Of a DNA stretch of 64,000 nt, positions 20,257 to 30,731 are shown piece by piece. The stretch is taken from NCBI RefSeq assembly GCF_016278365.1, contig NZ_JADQBZ010000007.1, forward strand, positions 124,001 through 188,000, in the 5' to 3' direction. The notes under the pieces were generated by a model. It saw only the letters and a program-made list of their open reading frames with translations. It made no database searches and was not told the DNA's origin. The stretch comes from Methanolobus sp. GTDB taxonomy: Archaea > Halobacteriota > Methanosarcinia > Methanosarcinales > Methanosarcinaceae. The translations under genes were made by a program, and so were the position numbers. Position 1 is the stretch's first letter; every line of letters begins with the position of its first letter.

Positions 20257-22467
20257 ATGTGCGCAATTACAGGCTACTTTAACATTGATGACTCTATTGA
20301 ACTGACCTTGAAGTCTCTGGAGAGTATGAAGAACAGAGGACTTGACGGCGTCGGGCTTTGTGGACCCGCGTGGGCAGAATATAGCGGTGACATACACAGT
20401 TTGAACCTTCCTTCGGGCATACAGCAGAACGTGCTTGGTCATCGCCTGCATTCCATGGTCAGTTTTGTACGCCAGCCCATAGTCCATAATGGGAAAATGG
20501 TTGTCAACTGCGAAATATACAACTGGAAAGAACTCGGGGAAAAGTACGGCATTGAAGCTGTAAATGATGCGGACCTGCTCATAAAGTTAATAGAGCTGAA
20601 ACTGAAAGACGAAACAGATAGCTTAAATGATGAAAAGGCTGATGTGCCCGGGGAGATTTCAGAAACTGTTGTCCTTCAAAAACTGGATGAATTGCTGGCC
20701 GAAGTAGCAGGAGTATATGCCTTCGCTTACTGGCTTGGTGATAAGATCTACATAGCCAGGGATATTATGGGAATCAAGCCACTCTGGTATAGTGTAGCTA
20801 ACGGATTCGCTTTTGCTTCCGAGAAAAAGGCCCTCGTTGGTACAGGACGCATAGACATCAAGGAGCTTAACCCACGCGATATCTTTTGTTATGATATACA
20901 GAGCAACTCCACCATTCACTTAAACCGCAAATTCTTCTCTATCCAGCCGGAGCACACAAAACCGATTGAAGAGATCAAAAAAGATTTCCACAGCCTTTTG
21001 GAAAATGCCGTTTCCATACGCTTTCCTGATGAAAGGTTTGGCATATTATTCTCAGGTGGACTGGATTCTACCGTTATAGCATGCCTGTGCAAGATGCTGG
21101 GGAAAGAACCTGGAATTGATTTCACATGCTATACAGCCGGACTGGACGAGGTACAGCTTCCCCTTGATATTGAATACTCACTGAAGATGGCAGAAGAGCT
21201 TGGCCTTGACCTGAAGATTAAGAGGATTGGGCTTGAGCAAGTTGAGGAGTATCTTAAAACTGTCGTTCCGCTTGTTGAAGATACCAATGTTCCGAAGGTA
21301 GGCGTTGCCCTGACAATGTATGTAGCATGTGTGGCTGCCAGAGAGGACGGCATAAGGGCCATGTTCTCAGGCTCCGGCGCTGATGAACTGCTGGCCGGAT
21401 ATGACCGCCATAAACGTTCCACAGATATCAACAGGGACTGCTATGCTGATATACTGAAGATATACGAGAGGAATACCTACAGGGATGACGTGGTCTCGAT
21501 GAACAATAACATCGAGTTGCGTGTACCATATCTGGACAAACGCTTTGTTGATTATTGTCTTAAGATACCTGCCAGCTACAAGATGCATGAGGATCAGAAC
21601 AAGTGGATACTGCGTGAAATAGCCAGGGAGCTTGGTCTCCCGCAGGAGCTGGCCCTGAGAAAAAAACAGGCTGCACAGTATGGCAGCAGGTTTGACAAGG
21701 CAATCGGCAAGCTGGCAAAAAGAGCAGGGTTTAACACAAAGACCGCATACCTGAAACAATTCTATGACCAGCACAACCTTAAGCTGGGTGTGCTTTTCAG
21801 CTCAGGCAAGGACAGTAATTATGCAATGCATATCATGCAGGAGCAGAACTACTCCATAGAGTGCCTTATCACTATTAAGAGCCAGAATCCCGACTCATAT
21901 ATGTTCCACACCCCCAATATCAGCCTGGCCAACCTGCAGGCAGAGGCGATGGGTATCCCACTTATCGAAGAGACCACAAGAGGCGAAAAGGAAACAGAGC
22001 TTAAGGACATGAAGAACGCCATCCTCAGAGCAAAGACTGAGTTCGGGATAGAGGGAGTTGTCACGGGGGCTCTGTATTCGAATTATCAGCGCGAAAGAAT
22101 AGAGAAGGTGTGCGATGAGCTTGGCCTTAAGGTATTCTCACCTCTCTGGCATATCGATCAGGAAAAGGAGATGCACCAGTTACTGGCGATAGGGTTTGAG
22201 TTCATATTCAGCAGCGTCGCAGCCTACGGGCTTGACAAAACCTGGGTCGGACGCAGGATAGAAGAGAAGGACATCGAACGGCTTGTCAGGCTCAACGAGA
22301 AGATTGGTCTCAATGTCGCAGGTGAAGGAGGCGAGTTCGAGAGCTTCGTGCTCGACGGGCCTATGTACCATAAGAAGATAGAGATTCGGGAAATGGAAGT
22401 TTTAGAACTGGATGAGTACACTGCAAAAGTGGTCATCACCAATGCAGCGCTTGTCGATAAAGACTAA
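20257..22467 (+). CDS. Fusion: AsnB-type asparagine synthetase (GATase II + synthetase) with C-terminal Dph6/ATP_bind_4 (diphthine--ammonia ligase-like) domain
   Basis: N-terminal MCAITGYF (Cys2 nucleophile), FSGGLDSTVIACL, then second PP-loop LGVLFSSGKDSNYAM and Dph6 signature LNVAGEGGEFESFVLDGPMY. Confidence 0.9.
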   Translation: MCAITGYFNIDDSIELTLKSLESMKNRGLDGVGLCGPAWAEYSGDIHSLNLPSGIQQNVLGHRLHSMVSFVRQPIVHNGKMVVNCEIYNWKELGEKYGIEAVNDADLLIKLIELKLKDETDSLNDEKADVPGEISETVVLQKLDELLAEVAGVYAFAYWLGDKIYIARDIMGIKPLWYSVANGFAFASEKKALVGTGRIDIKELNPRDIFCYDIQSNSTIHLNRKFFSIQPEHTKPIEEIKKDFHSLLENAVSIRFPDERFGILFSGGLDSTVIACLCKMLGKEPGIDFTCYTAGLDEVQLPLDIEYSLKMAEELGLDLKIKRIGLEQVEEYLKTVVPLVEDTNVPKVGVALTMYVACVAAREDGIRAMFSGSGADELLAGYDRHKRSTDINRDCYADILKIYERNTYRDDVVSMNNNIELRVPYLDKRFVDYCLKIPASYKMHEDQNKWILREIARELGLPQELALRKKQAAQYGSRFDKAIGKLAKRAGFNTKTAYLKQFYDQHNLKLGVLFSSGKDSNYAMHIMQEQNYSIECLITIKSQNPDSYMFHTPNISLANLQAEAMGIPLIEETTRGEKETELKDMKNAILRAKTEFGIEGVVTGALYSNYQRERIEKVCDELGLKVFSPLWHIDQEKEMHQLLAIGFEFIFSSVAAYGLDKTWVGRRIEEKDIERLVRLNEKIGLNVAGEGGEFESFVLDGPMYHKKIEIREMEVLELDEYTAKVVITNAALVDKD

Positions 22468-22546
22468 ATACTGCCACCAACTACGAAAATATAAATACTG
22501 TTCTCCTTATATTTGTTAATTAGAATTGCGATAGCAGTTATAAGGA

Positions 22547-23785
22547 GTGGAGTATTTGGAACTTACAATGGTGATACCCAGTTACTGGAGCCGGGATAGT
22601 GCTACAGGCTGGAAAGAAGGGGATGCTGTTTACGACCATCCCATCCCGATAGACCAGGAGGGGACGCTTGGCAGGGCGATCAGAAGCATGAAAGTGCTTG
22701 ATGATAAGGATTTCAAACTAGTGGTACTGGCAGTGGCGACTTCTCCGGATATCGAGAGTGAGGTTGAGGATATTGTAACAACGATCGTTGAGCAGACAGC
22801 ACCTGATGCAGGAATAAAGGCTGCGGTGTTTGGAACCTCACACCTGAAAAACATCCATGAGATATTGGAGAAAGAGAGGAATGCCGCTTACCAGGACCTT
22901 CTGCGGCTTATGGGATATTCCAACGTTCGTAACATGTGCCTTTTTGTACCTCACATCATTGGGGCAGATGCTGCAGTGCTTATCGATGATGATGAAGTGT
23001 TCGAGGACCCTGATTTCATTGGTAAGGTCCGGGAGCATATCGGCCAGGATGTTAACGGCAGGAAGATATACGGACTTGCAGGCTATTATCTGCAGCCGGA
23101 TGGCAATTTCTATGTACCTGCTCCCGAAGATGGATGGGCCTACTACTGGGGCAAGCAGACACAGATGAACAAAGCCTTTAAAGCTGTGATCGCATCCCCG
23201 CCAAGAATAAAGGAAACACCATTTGTATTTGGCGGGAACATGACAATTCACAGGAACCTCTTTACAAAGATACCCTTTGATCCCCATGTCAGAAGGGGAG
23301 AGGATATTGATTATATCATGAACACCATGATGTTCGGTTTCAACTTCTTCCTCGATAATGAATTGCACATCAAGCACCTGCCGCCTGAAAAAAGTCATCC
23401 GCAGTGGATGCGTCTTAGGGAAGATATATACCGTTTTGTTTTTGAAAGAGAAAAACTGAGACACCAGAAGGACATAAAAGGCATGAGGCGCATCTCGGCC
23501 GAGGATTTTGGCGAATACCCCGGCATTTTCCTGAAAGAAGACCTTGACGAGAGAATAAAGAAAGCCAGCATGCTCCTCTCTGGAGAATACCGTCGCAATG
23601 GCGACCTTCAGGGAGGTATTGAAGCTTTGAAGAACATTGAAGTTGCTAAAGAAGAGGCAGTACCTTCATTTGATCCTTTCGAGCATCTTTTAGAACTTCA
23701 GAAGAGCTGGGAGCAGTTAATGAGCTATACGGGTCAGGATATGGTCAGGCAGGAGATGCAAGGAATTTTGGGGAAAAAAAGGTAG
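22547..23785 (+). CDS. Glycosyltransferase-like (GT-A fold) protein
   Basis: VIPSYWSR N-terminus, metal-binding VLIDDDEVFEDP, FGGNMTIHRNLF, RRGEDIDY. Confidence 0.75.
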   Translation: MEYLELTMVIPSYWSRDSATGWKEGDAVYDHPIPIDQEGTLGRAIRSMKVLDDKDFKLVVLAVATSPDIESEVEDIVTTIVEQTAPDAGIKAAVFGTSHLKNIHEILEKERNAAYQDLLRLMGYSNVRNMCLFVPHIIGADAAVLIDDDEVFEDPDFIGKVREHIGQDVNGRKIYGLAGYYLQPDGNFYVPAPEDGWAYYWGKQTQMNKAFKAVIASPPRIKETPFVFGGNMTIHRNLFTKIPFDPHVRRGEDIDYIMNTMMFGFNFFLDNELHIKHLPPEKSHPQWMRLREDIYRFVFEREKLRHQKDIKGMRRISAEDFGEYPGIFLKEDLDERIKKASMLLSGEYRRNGDLQGGIEALKNIEVAKEEAVPSFDPFEHLLELQKSWEQLMSYTGQDMVRQEMQGILGKKR

Positions 23786-23820
23786 GTTAGCCAGACTTGC
23801 CAACCTTCCTATGTTCCTGT

Positions 23821-25200
23821 TCATACCCGGAAAAATTCCACGTAGACAAAACCAAGTGTCATCAGCAGGAAAAACAACAGTCCAGCCCAGCTCAGGATCT
23901 TAAGGAATGTTCCCGGACGGTCCTTTGCCGGCACATTGCTGCCGTTCATCACTTTATAGTTTATGTAGGCCAGAACCGGCGAGGTGACAAAGCTGATGAT
24001 GGCAGCAAAGCTTAGCAGTTGCAGCAGGTTATTGACGAAAAATAGCACGATTATGCAGGAAGCGACCACCGACAATACAATTGTAAGCTGGAAGATTTGT
24101 TTAAAGCGCCTGGAAAAACTGTCGTTGAGCAACGTGCAGCTGGCAGCCAGTGAACGCGGATAACCATCAATACAGGTCATGGTAGTGCTAAACATCGTGG
24201 TAAAGGCGGCAGTCAGGATCAAAGGCTTTGACCATGAACCAATATTTGCTGAATACAAATTGACCAGCTGTTGACTGAAACCTATCCCACCGCTTGCAAG
24301 TTCCGCGCCAGACCCATACATAATGAGTTTGCCAAGCCCAACAAAAGCTACGGCCATGAGTACAGCCATTACATATCCCAGATAAAAATCAATCGAGGTT
24401 TCCCTGGTCGTTGCGAAGTGGCCGGTTTCTTCTTTCCGGCTGAACATCCACAGGCTTGACCATGCTGACAGGTCTATCGGTGCCGGCATCCATCCCAGTA
24501 ACATCACTAAGAACGGAAAAGCCATCCATGTCCAGGGACTTGGGCCAACAAAGTCTGGTGATGCAACAGGACCGTGAGAAAATGCCAGGCCCAGCGCTAC
24601 CAGTGTGCTCAGGCCAAGTACCACAACAGCAAGTTTTGCCATCTTATCAAGCATTTTATAATGCCCTACCAAAATAACTGCAGCACATATTAGCAGGATG
24701 CCAACAGTCAGAATGGGAATACTGCTGCCGTCAAATCCATAGCCTGCAAATAAAGTTCCACTGATCATGGCCACACTGGCTGTATTTATTATCCCCGTGA
24801 AGATATTGATACCGAGGAAGATATATACATAGGCGACACCCTGCCGTTTATACCCGGCCAGGAGACTTTCACCTGTAGCAGCTGTATAGCGCTGGCCATA
24901 TAAGAAGAACGGATATTTGAAGAGGTTAGCCAGCAGAATCAAACCAATTAAACTCCACCCGTATTGTGCCCCGGCCTGAGTCGACCAGACAAGATGCGAG
25001 CCGCCAATGGCAGCACAAGCTACCAGAATACCAGGACCTATTGCCTTGAACAGGTTGGTACGGCTGTCAGAACTTGCGAAAAGCTCTGAACTGATCTTTT
25101 TGAACATACTGGCATGACTACTGGGATACTCAGCAGTTACCGGCGTGATAGATCCAATAGCAGGTTGTGCATTGGTCATAGCTATGGGTTGCTTGGTCAT
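23821..25200 (-). CDS. Nramp family divalent metal transporter
   Basis: GPGILVACAAIGGSHLVWSTQAGAQYG, ~11 TM segments. Confidence 0.85.
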   Translation of the reverse strand: MTKQPIAMTNAQPAIGSITPVTAEYPSSHASMFKKISSELFASSDSRTNLFKAIGPGILVACAAIGGSHLVWSTQAGAQYGWSLIGLILLANLFKYPFFLYGQRYTAATGESLLAGYKRQGVAYVYIFLGINIFTGIINTASVAMISGTLFAGYGFDGSSIPILTVGILLICAAVILVGHYKMLDKMAKLAVVVLGLSTLVALGLAFSHGPVASPDFVGPSPWTWMAFPFLVMLLGWMPAPIDLSAWSSLWMFSRKEETGHFATTRETSIDFYLGYVMAVLMAVAFVGLGKLIMYGSGAELASGGIGFSQQLVNLYSANIGSWSKPLILTAAFTTMFSTTMTCIDGYPRSLAASCTLLNDSFSRRFKQIFQLTIVLSVVASCIIVLFFVNNLLQLLSFAAIISFVTSPVLAYINYKVMNGSNVPAKDRPGTFLKILSWAGLLFFLLMTLGFVYVEFFRV

Positions 25201-25479
25201 GGTTACATCTCAGAATAAATATCAATAAATATCAGGTATCAATTTCAATCACGGGCGATATTAATCTAAAAATATAGATATTATTTGTATTATAAAACGC
25301 TTTCCCGGCAAGTGTTAGATGTAATTATCCGGACAATCCCCGAATTCTTCTGCCATGAAGCCGAAAACCTTAATGCTGCCGAGCAACAGTTGAAGTACTC
25401 ATCTAAGAGTACATGTTTGTATCTGCACGGGATGATCACTGACAATTTTTCAAAATGCACTGAGCTTGCTGACATATCC

Positions 25480-25839
25480 ATGATCAAATATCTTATTCAA
25501 TTCGGTATTATTTTCCTTGCCAGTTTTCTGGGCGAACTCCTCTATACATTCCTGGATATTCCCATACCTGGTAACATACTTGGAATGCTGCTGCTGCTTT
25601 TGTCCCTTCTGACCGGCCTGTTGAAGCTGTCCATGATAGAAGATGTGAGCAACTTCATGCTGAAGCACCTCCCCTTCTTTTTTATACCTGCAGCCGTAGG
25701 ATTGATAACCAGTTTCTCTTTATTGGAAGGAAAATGGACAGTTCTTGTGTTCATAGTCGTTATTTCGACCTTTATCGTGGCAGCGGTTACCGGCATAACG
25801 ACACAGGTGCTGATTAAAAGGAGGAAATCAGATGAATGA
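25480..25839 (+). CDS. CidA/LrgA family protein
   Basis: Start placed at MIKYLIQF; FLGELLYTFLDIPIPGNILGMLLLLLSLLTGLLK; overlaps lrgB homologue. Confidence 0.9.
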   Translation: MIKYLIQFGIIFLASFLGELLYTFLDIPIPGNILGMLLLLLSLLTGLLKLSMIEDVSNFMLKHLPFFFIPAAVGLITSFSLLEGKWTVLVFIVVISTFIVAAVTGITTQVLIKRRKSDE

Positions 25840-26548
25840 GATAATCTCTTCTCTTGTTACTTTCCTGATAGCTTCCCCGGTGTTTGGCATAGGGATATCT
25901 CTGCTGACTTATTGTGCAGGCAGTCTGCTATACGAAAAGACAGGCTCTCCCTTGCTGAATCCACTGGTTCTGAGTATGCTGGTGATCATTGCCCTTCTTG
26001 TGAGCTTCGATATAAGTTTCGATGACTACAACCGGGGAGGGAGATTCATATCCTTCTTTCTGGGACCTGCCACTGTAATCCTGGCCGTGCCCTTATATAA
26101 TAAGATCAGCCTGCTCAAAGAGAATGCCCTGCCTATACTTGCAGGAATCGTAGCAGGTTCTGCTGCCGGCATTGTGAGCATAATTCTCATGTCCAGGATG
26201 CTCGGGCTGAGTGAGCTGGTGAGCACTTCCCTTATCCCCAAATCTGTCACAACACCTATAGGGATAGAAATCTCCAACCAGCTTGGTGGAATGTCATCAA
26301 TAACAGTGGCAGCCATTGTTTTAACAGGAATAACAGGTGCCCTGCTGGGACCCATGGTCTGCAGGCTTTTCAGGATCAGGAATAAGGTGGCGATAGGAGT
26401 TGCTATTGGCACCTCATCCCATGCTCTTGGTACCACCAAAGCCGTGGAGCTGGGAGAGACCGAAGGGGCGATGAGCGGACTTGCGATAGGCATCGCAGGA
26501 CTGGTGGCAGTGTTTCTGGCTCCGATACTGGCGAATTTACTGATGTGA
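25832..26548 (+). CDS. LrgB family protein
   Basis: PLLNPLVLSMLVIIALL, LIPKSVTTPIGIEIS, ATSSHALGTTKAVELGETEGAMSGLAIGIAG-type motif. Confidence 0.95.
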   Translation: MNEIISSLVTFLIASPVFGIGISLLTYCAGSLLYEKTGSPLLNPLVLSMLVIIALLVSFDISFDDYNRGGRFISFFLGPATVILAVPLYNKISLLKENALPILAGIVAGSAAGIVSIILMSRMLGLSELVSTSLIPKSVTTPIGIEISNQLGGMSSITVAAIVLTGITGALLGPMVCRLFRIRNKVAIGVAIGTSSHALGTTKAVELGETEGAMSGLAIGIAGLVAVFLAPILANLLM

Positions 26549-26644
26549 GAAGAATTGATGCTTTTCATATCTGTTATTGGAATCTAACAGGAATGCTTAT
26601 TTCAGTAATAACCAAACTATGTCCTAATGAACAGGGGAGTTTTC

Positions 26645-26872
26645 ATGATCCATATACAGAAAAGATATCAGGATATTGCTGATGAAATAAAAGAAGAGGA
26701 TATTGACCTTGTAAAGATCAACCTGACGATCACAAGAAAAGTCTGCTGTGGCGGCAGGGATAAGAAAGACTACGACCTGGGCTGGGTCGAGCATCCTAAA
26801 GACATGAAACTGACTACTGTCAGGGAATACACAATTAAGGATCGGGTGCTTGAGGTATGGATAGAACCCTGA
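26645..26872 (+). CDS. Hypothetical protein (75 aa)
   Basis: ATG 26645 preceded by AGGGGAG; compact charged ORF. Confidence 0.6.
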   Translation: MIHIQKRYQDIADEIKEEDIDLVKINLTITRKVCCGGRDKKDYDLGWVEHPKDMKLTTVREYTIKDRVLEVWIEP

Positions 26873-26936
26873 TATAGTGAGTCACTGCCTGACAAAAAAA
26901 GAAAGATGTGATGATTGAAGTAGTTTCGTTAAAGGC

Positions 26937-27227
26937 TTATTCTACTTCGATCTCTAATCCGCCTATGAAACCAGCTACTATGTTGTAGATCAATGCGGTA
27001 AGTATGCCAACAACAAGGCCCATTATCCCATAGAATATTGGCAAAGCTACAATAGCTCCAATTCCTAAAGCCAAGCCTGCTATTCCAGAACCTTCCATCA
27101 TGGAGCCCATTCCTATAGATGTGATTGTCAGTATAGCTCCAAATATGAGCCCCATTATTCCGTAAACTGCACCAAAAATCTTTCCTAGTGAGAAAATCCC
27201 GATATTCGTAATGTACTTTGTTGTCAT
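26937..27227 (-). CDS. Small multi-TM membrane protein, paralogue of 30732..31022
   Basis: MTTKYITNIGIFSLGKIFGAVYGIMGLIFG...IYNIVAGFIGGLEIEVE; aligned end-to-end with second copy. Confidence 0.85.
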   Translation of the reverse strand: MTTKYITNIGIFSLGKIFGAVYGIMGLIFGAILTITSIGMGSMMEGSGIAGLALGIGAIVALPIFYGIMGLVVGILTALIYNIVAGFIGGLEIEVE

Positions 27228-27428
27228 AACAAAACCTCTTAAAGAGTAAATAAAGTAGCATACATAATATATAAAAAGATATCCAAAGTAATTCCATTTT
27301 TAGACTGTTCATCACATTGAGAAAATGATGCATGATATTGACATGAGCAGAGGAATCAGGAACTCAAAGAGCCTATTCAACAAACAAGATGTTAAAATGT
27401 GGTTCTGTAGAATTCTTCAATCTAATGA

Positions 27429-27461
27429 CATACAACCTTGCAGACTTGCCAAGGTTGTATG
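27429..27461. repeat. 12-bp inverted repeat / stem-loop CATACAACCTTG-N9-CAAGGTTGTATG
   Basis: Perfect arms 27429-27440 and 27450-27461 just downstream of the DUF389 gene stop. Confidence 0.85.
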
Positions 27462-27484
27462 CTATTAACTTATTTAATCTCTTT

Positions 27485-28504
27485 TTACCATTCCTGTGAT
27501 ATAGAAATTATAAATGCCATAAGCATGATAAGTATAATCCAGATAGCTAGTGCATAATTTGTTGTCTTTTTTGCGCCATCTATCTCAGACCACTTGCCAG
27601 GCCTTACGCCCTGTACTGAAAAGGTGATGACGCCCGCAAGGTTCACTGCAATCAGATTAACAAGGAACAGCAGAAGCGACTGAAAAGCTATTATCTGGTG
27701 GCCAGACCCCAGGAGAAGGCCAAATACAACTAGCGGAGGGAGAAGAGCAACGGCAACCATCACTCCTACAATAGCTGCCGAAACGCCAGTGGTGATAGAC
27801 AGCACCCCGGCACCTCCTGCGGCGAGTGCCAGTATCAAGTGACCGTATCCAACGTCAGTTCTGGTGGCTATCTCATTGATGGAAGGATCAACTGGGACAA
27901 GAGAACCCACGATCAGTGAGATGAGAAATGTTATACCTATACCAAAGCCGTTACTTTCCAGCGCCTTCACAGCAAGTTTCAAATCTCCGAGAGCTGCAGA
28001 CAATGAAAGAGCGATGTTTGGCCCGAGCATCGGTGCTATCACCATTGCTCCGATTATTATTGCGGTACTGTTATAAAGCACTCCTATCACTGCTACTATA
28101 GAAGATAGGATAACTAGTGCAATGTAGACCCTTGTGAGTTTCACGTTCTCGATTGCTTCCTCATAAAGTTCCTCACGAGTGACCTGTCCATACTTGGTGT
28201 TTTTTTCAACGTTAACCTCATTCTTCTCATAGTCCTCACTCTTACCATCGGCCTCTTCTGGATGAGGTATGGTGGCATCAATAGCATGGATAATAATCCT
28301 GAAGGAGGACTCTCCTGAAAAACGGTTGCTAAGTTTATCTATGATCTCTTCAATATCCTCTGAAATAGAAAGTATCCTAACAAGGATATTTCCACTCGAA
28401 AGTTGTATGTACCAAACACCAACATGGTTCATTCCCTCAAGTAACTGCTCAACTTCATGTTTTTGATCACCCGGAAGAATCACTTCTAGAAGTCGCGTGG
28501 TCAT
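27485..28504 (-). CDS. DUF389 (TIGR00341-like) membrane protein
   Basis: VALVILSSIVAVIGVLYNSTAIIIGAMVIAPMLGPNIALSLS. Confidence 0.92.
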   Translation of the reverse strand: MTTRLLEVILPGDQKHEVEQLLEGMNHVGVWYIQLSSGNILVRILSISEDIEEIIDKLSNRFSGESSFRIIIHAIDATIPHPEEADGKSEDYEKNEVNVEKNTKYGQVTREELYEEAIENVKLTRVYIALVILSSIVAVIGVLYNSTAIIIGAMVIAPMLGPNIALSLSAALGDLKLAVKALESNGFGIGITFLISLIVGSLVPVDPSINEIATRTDVGYGHLILALAAGGAGVLSITTGVSAAIVGVMVAVALLPPLVVFGLLLGSGHQIIAFQSLLLFLVNLIAVNLAGVITFSVQGVRPGKWSEIDGAKKTTNYALAIWIILIMLMAFIISISQEW

Positions 28505-28647
28505 GATAACCTGTCAGAGAGGATCAATGCAGTACTATTGAAGTTGCGGGAATTTATAGTTATCATGAAGGGAACATTCCATATGGTGATAGATGCTGCA
28601 ACTCAAAAAGCCAAAAATACTATCTATATCAGATGCATCTTACCTTT

Positions 28648-29673
28648 ATGGGTACGCAGATCGGAACCTTACTTACAAAAAACCCTATCACTTACGAAGA
28701 ACTGTCGGGTAAAGTGATTGCCATCGATGCATACAATACCATATACCAGTTCCTGAGTGCCATCAGGCGAAAGGATGGATCCTTACTTACGGATTCTTCC
28801 GGCAATCCAACTTCGCATCTTACCGGCCTCTTTTCAAGAACCAGCAAATTGAGGGACGCTAACATTAAGCCGATTTTCATTTTTGATGGAAAGCCACCGG
28901 AGATGAAGAAAGAAACACTGGAGAAACGCAGGGGGATTAAGGAAACAGCAGCTCTTAACTATGATATTGCCAGAGAGGAAGGCAACCTTGAGGACATGAA
29001 GAAATTCGCACAGGGAACTTCAAGAATTACTCCGCAGATACTTGACGAATCGAAAAAGCTCCTTGAACTCATGGGTATTCCCTGCTTGCAGGCGGAATCT
29101 GAAGCTGAGGCACAGGCGGCATTCATGACCTCCCGGGGAGATGCCGACCTCGTGGGTTCACAGGACTATGATGCGTTCCTTTTCGGAGCAGAGAGTGTCG
29201 TCCGCAATCTGGGAAGCACCGGGAAGAGAAAAATCCCCGGCAGGAATGCCTATGTTGCAAAGACACCGGAGCATATCTCCCTGGCAGGCTCCCTTGAGCA
29301 GCTGGAGATCACCCGTGAACAACTTATCGATATTGCCATTTGCATCGGCACGGATTTCAATGAGGGGATCCATCATGTCGGCGCAAAGACCGCTCTGAAA
29401 CTTATCCTTAAGCACAAGGATATAATCACGATGATCAAAGAAGAGAACAAGGATATACGCACATGCGCTTCAGTTGAAGAGATAAGGGAGTTCTTCCTGA
29501 ACCCTCCGGTAACAAGAGATTATACCCTGAAATGGAAAAAGCCAGAACCAGACGCATTATTTGATTTCCTTGTAAGGGAGCGTGACTTTTCCGAAAAGCA
29601 GGTTTTGAGTAATATCAAGATCTTAGAGGGCAGGGCGAGCGATAATTGCCAGTCTTGTTTAGGCGACTGGTAA
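28648..29673 (+). CDS. fen: Flap endonuclease 1
   Basis: MGTQIGTLL start, IAIDAYNTIYQFL, FIFDGKPPEMK, AESEAEAQAAFM, GSQDYDAFLFGA. Confidence 0.97.
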   Translation: MGTQIGTLLTKNPITYEELSGKVIAIDAYNTIYQFLSAIRRKDGSLLTDSSGNPTSHLTGLFSRTSKLRDANIKPIFIFDGKPPEMKKETLEKRRGIKETAALNYDIAREEGNLEDMKKFAQGTSRITPQILDESKKLLELMGIPCLQAESEAEAQAAFMTSRGDADLVGSQDYDAFLFGAESVVRNLGSTGKRKIPGRNAYVAKTPEHISLAGSLEQLEITREQLIDIAICIGTDFNEGIHHVGAKTALKLILKHKDIITMIKEENKDIRTCASVEEIREFFLNPPVTRDYTLKWKKPEPDALFDFLVRERDFSEKQVLSNIKILEGRASDNCQSCLGDW

Positions 29674-29702
29674 ACAATTTATGATGAGGTACAGGAATAT
29701 TT

Positions 29703-30503
29703 TCAGGGCTGGAACAGGGAACCAAGAATCACAAGTATTGTGAGCATGGATGTCACGTTGGCCAGTATAGCTGCTTCAAGCCCCCTTTTCCAGTAAAGCC
29801 ATCCGAAAACGCTTCCTGCCATGACGTTCAGGATCATGATTCCGGAGGCAAATACCATATTGAGTTCTATTGACGATGATAGTGATGAAACATAGCCAAG
29901 ACCATAAAGGATACTTGCAAGCATTATGGATAACCAGATGCCGGTGGTTGTAGGAAGGCCTTCAGATGTCTTTTTTATCTTCCATGTGATCCACACTAAA
30001 AAGGTTACCAGGAAAAATCGCAGGATTAGCTCTTCCACTATGCCTACATAGAATGAATAGAGGAACCTCTGCCATAAGGGTGGTGACGACAGGAATATGG
30101 TCAAAGGTTCAGTGAACATGGAAAAAATACCCCTGTCCACTACAAAGATAGTAGTGCCCACCAATACGCCAAGCAATAAGGACAGTTTTACAGACGAACT
30201 GAATCCTGCAGGCAAACCCCTTGCCTCAAACAATGATTCAAGCACTGGTGCCTTTAAGCCAACTTTCCTTCCAAGGAAAAGACCTACAACGATGGAAATG
30301 ATCAAAAAAACGGTGCCCCGGGCAAATTGTGTTGCCAGGACCATTGGAAGGGAACTGCCAAACTGGGCAACCACATCCCCTGAGACTGATACTGCATATG
30401 GAAGGGATGCAAGCATCGAAAACTCTGCTACCATGAACAACACCCAGAAGACCCCCCAGTCAGTAATATTTTTCGTGTTCATCCTTAATGTTCCTTTTTT
30501 CAA
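29703..30503 (-). CDS. CPBP family intramembrane metalloprotease
   Basis: VGIVEELILRFFLVTFLVW (EExxxR) in multi-TM context. Confidence 0.85.
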   Translation of the reverse strand: MKKGTLRMNTKNITDWGVFWVLFMVAEFSMLASLPYAVSVSGDVVAQFGSSLPMVLATQFARGTVFLIISIVVGLFLGRKVGLKAPVLESLFEARGLPAGFSSSVKLSLLLGVLVGTTIFVVDRGIFSMFTEPLTIFLSSPPLWQRFLYSFYVGIVEELILRFFLVTFLVWITWKIKKTSEGLPTTTGIWLSIMLASILYGLGYVSSLSSSIELNMVFASGIMILNVMAGSVFGWLYWKRGLEAAILANVTSMLTILVILGSLFQP

Positions 30504-30731
30504 GCCAACTTAGCAGAGCTGTATGTATTTTGCTTTTTCATTTACTATAATCGACTATTGTATAAGCGTTCTTTTATTTGTAACTGTCCTATAGTTACTA
30601 GAAAACTAATAAAAAGAAACTATTCTGGACACGATGCTTGATGCCTGAATAGAAACCTTGAGAAAAGAAAAAAATACTGCTTAGCATAAAACAAAAATCA
30701 AATCCGTTTTTAGGTCAATTTCATTGACTGC

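Noticed and set aside
26929-27333. Two similar alternate-frame ORFs (26929..27333 and 30721..31038)
   Set aside because: Shadow frames of the paralogous membrane-protein genes; the TM-rich frame with the better start is the likely coding one.
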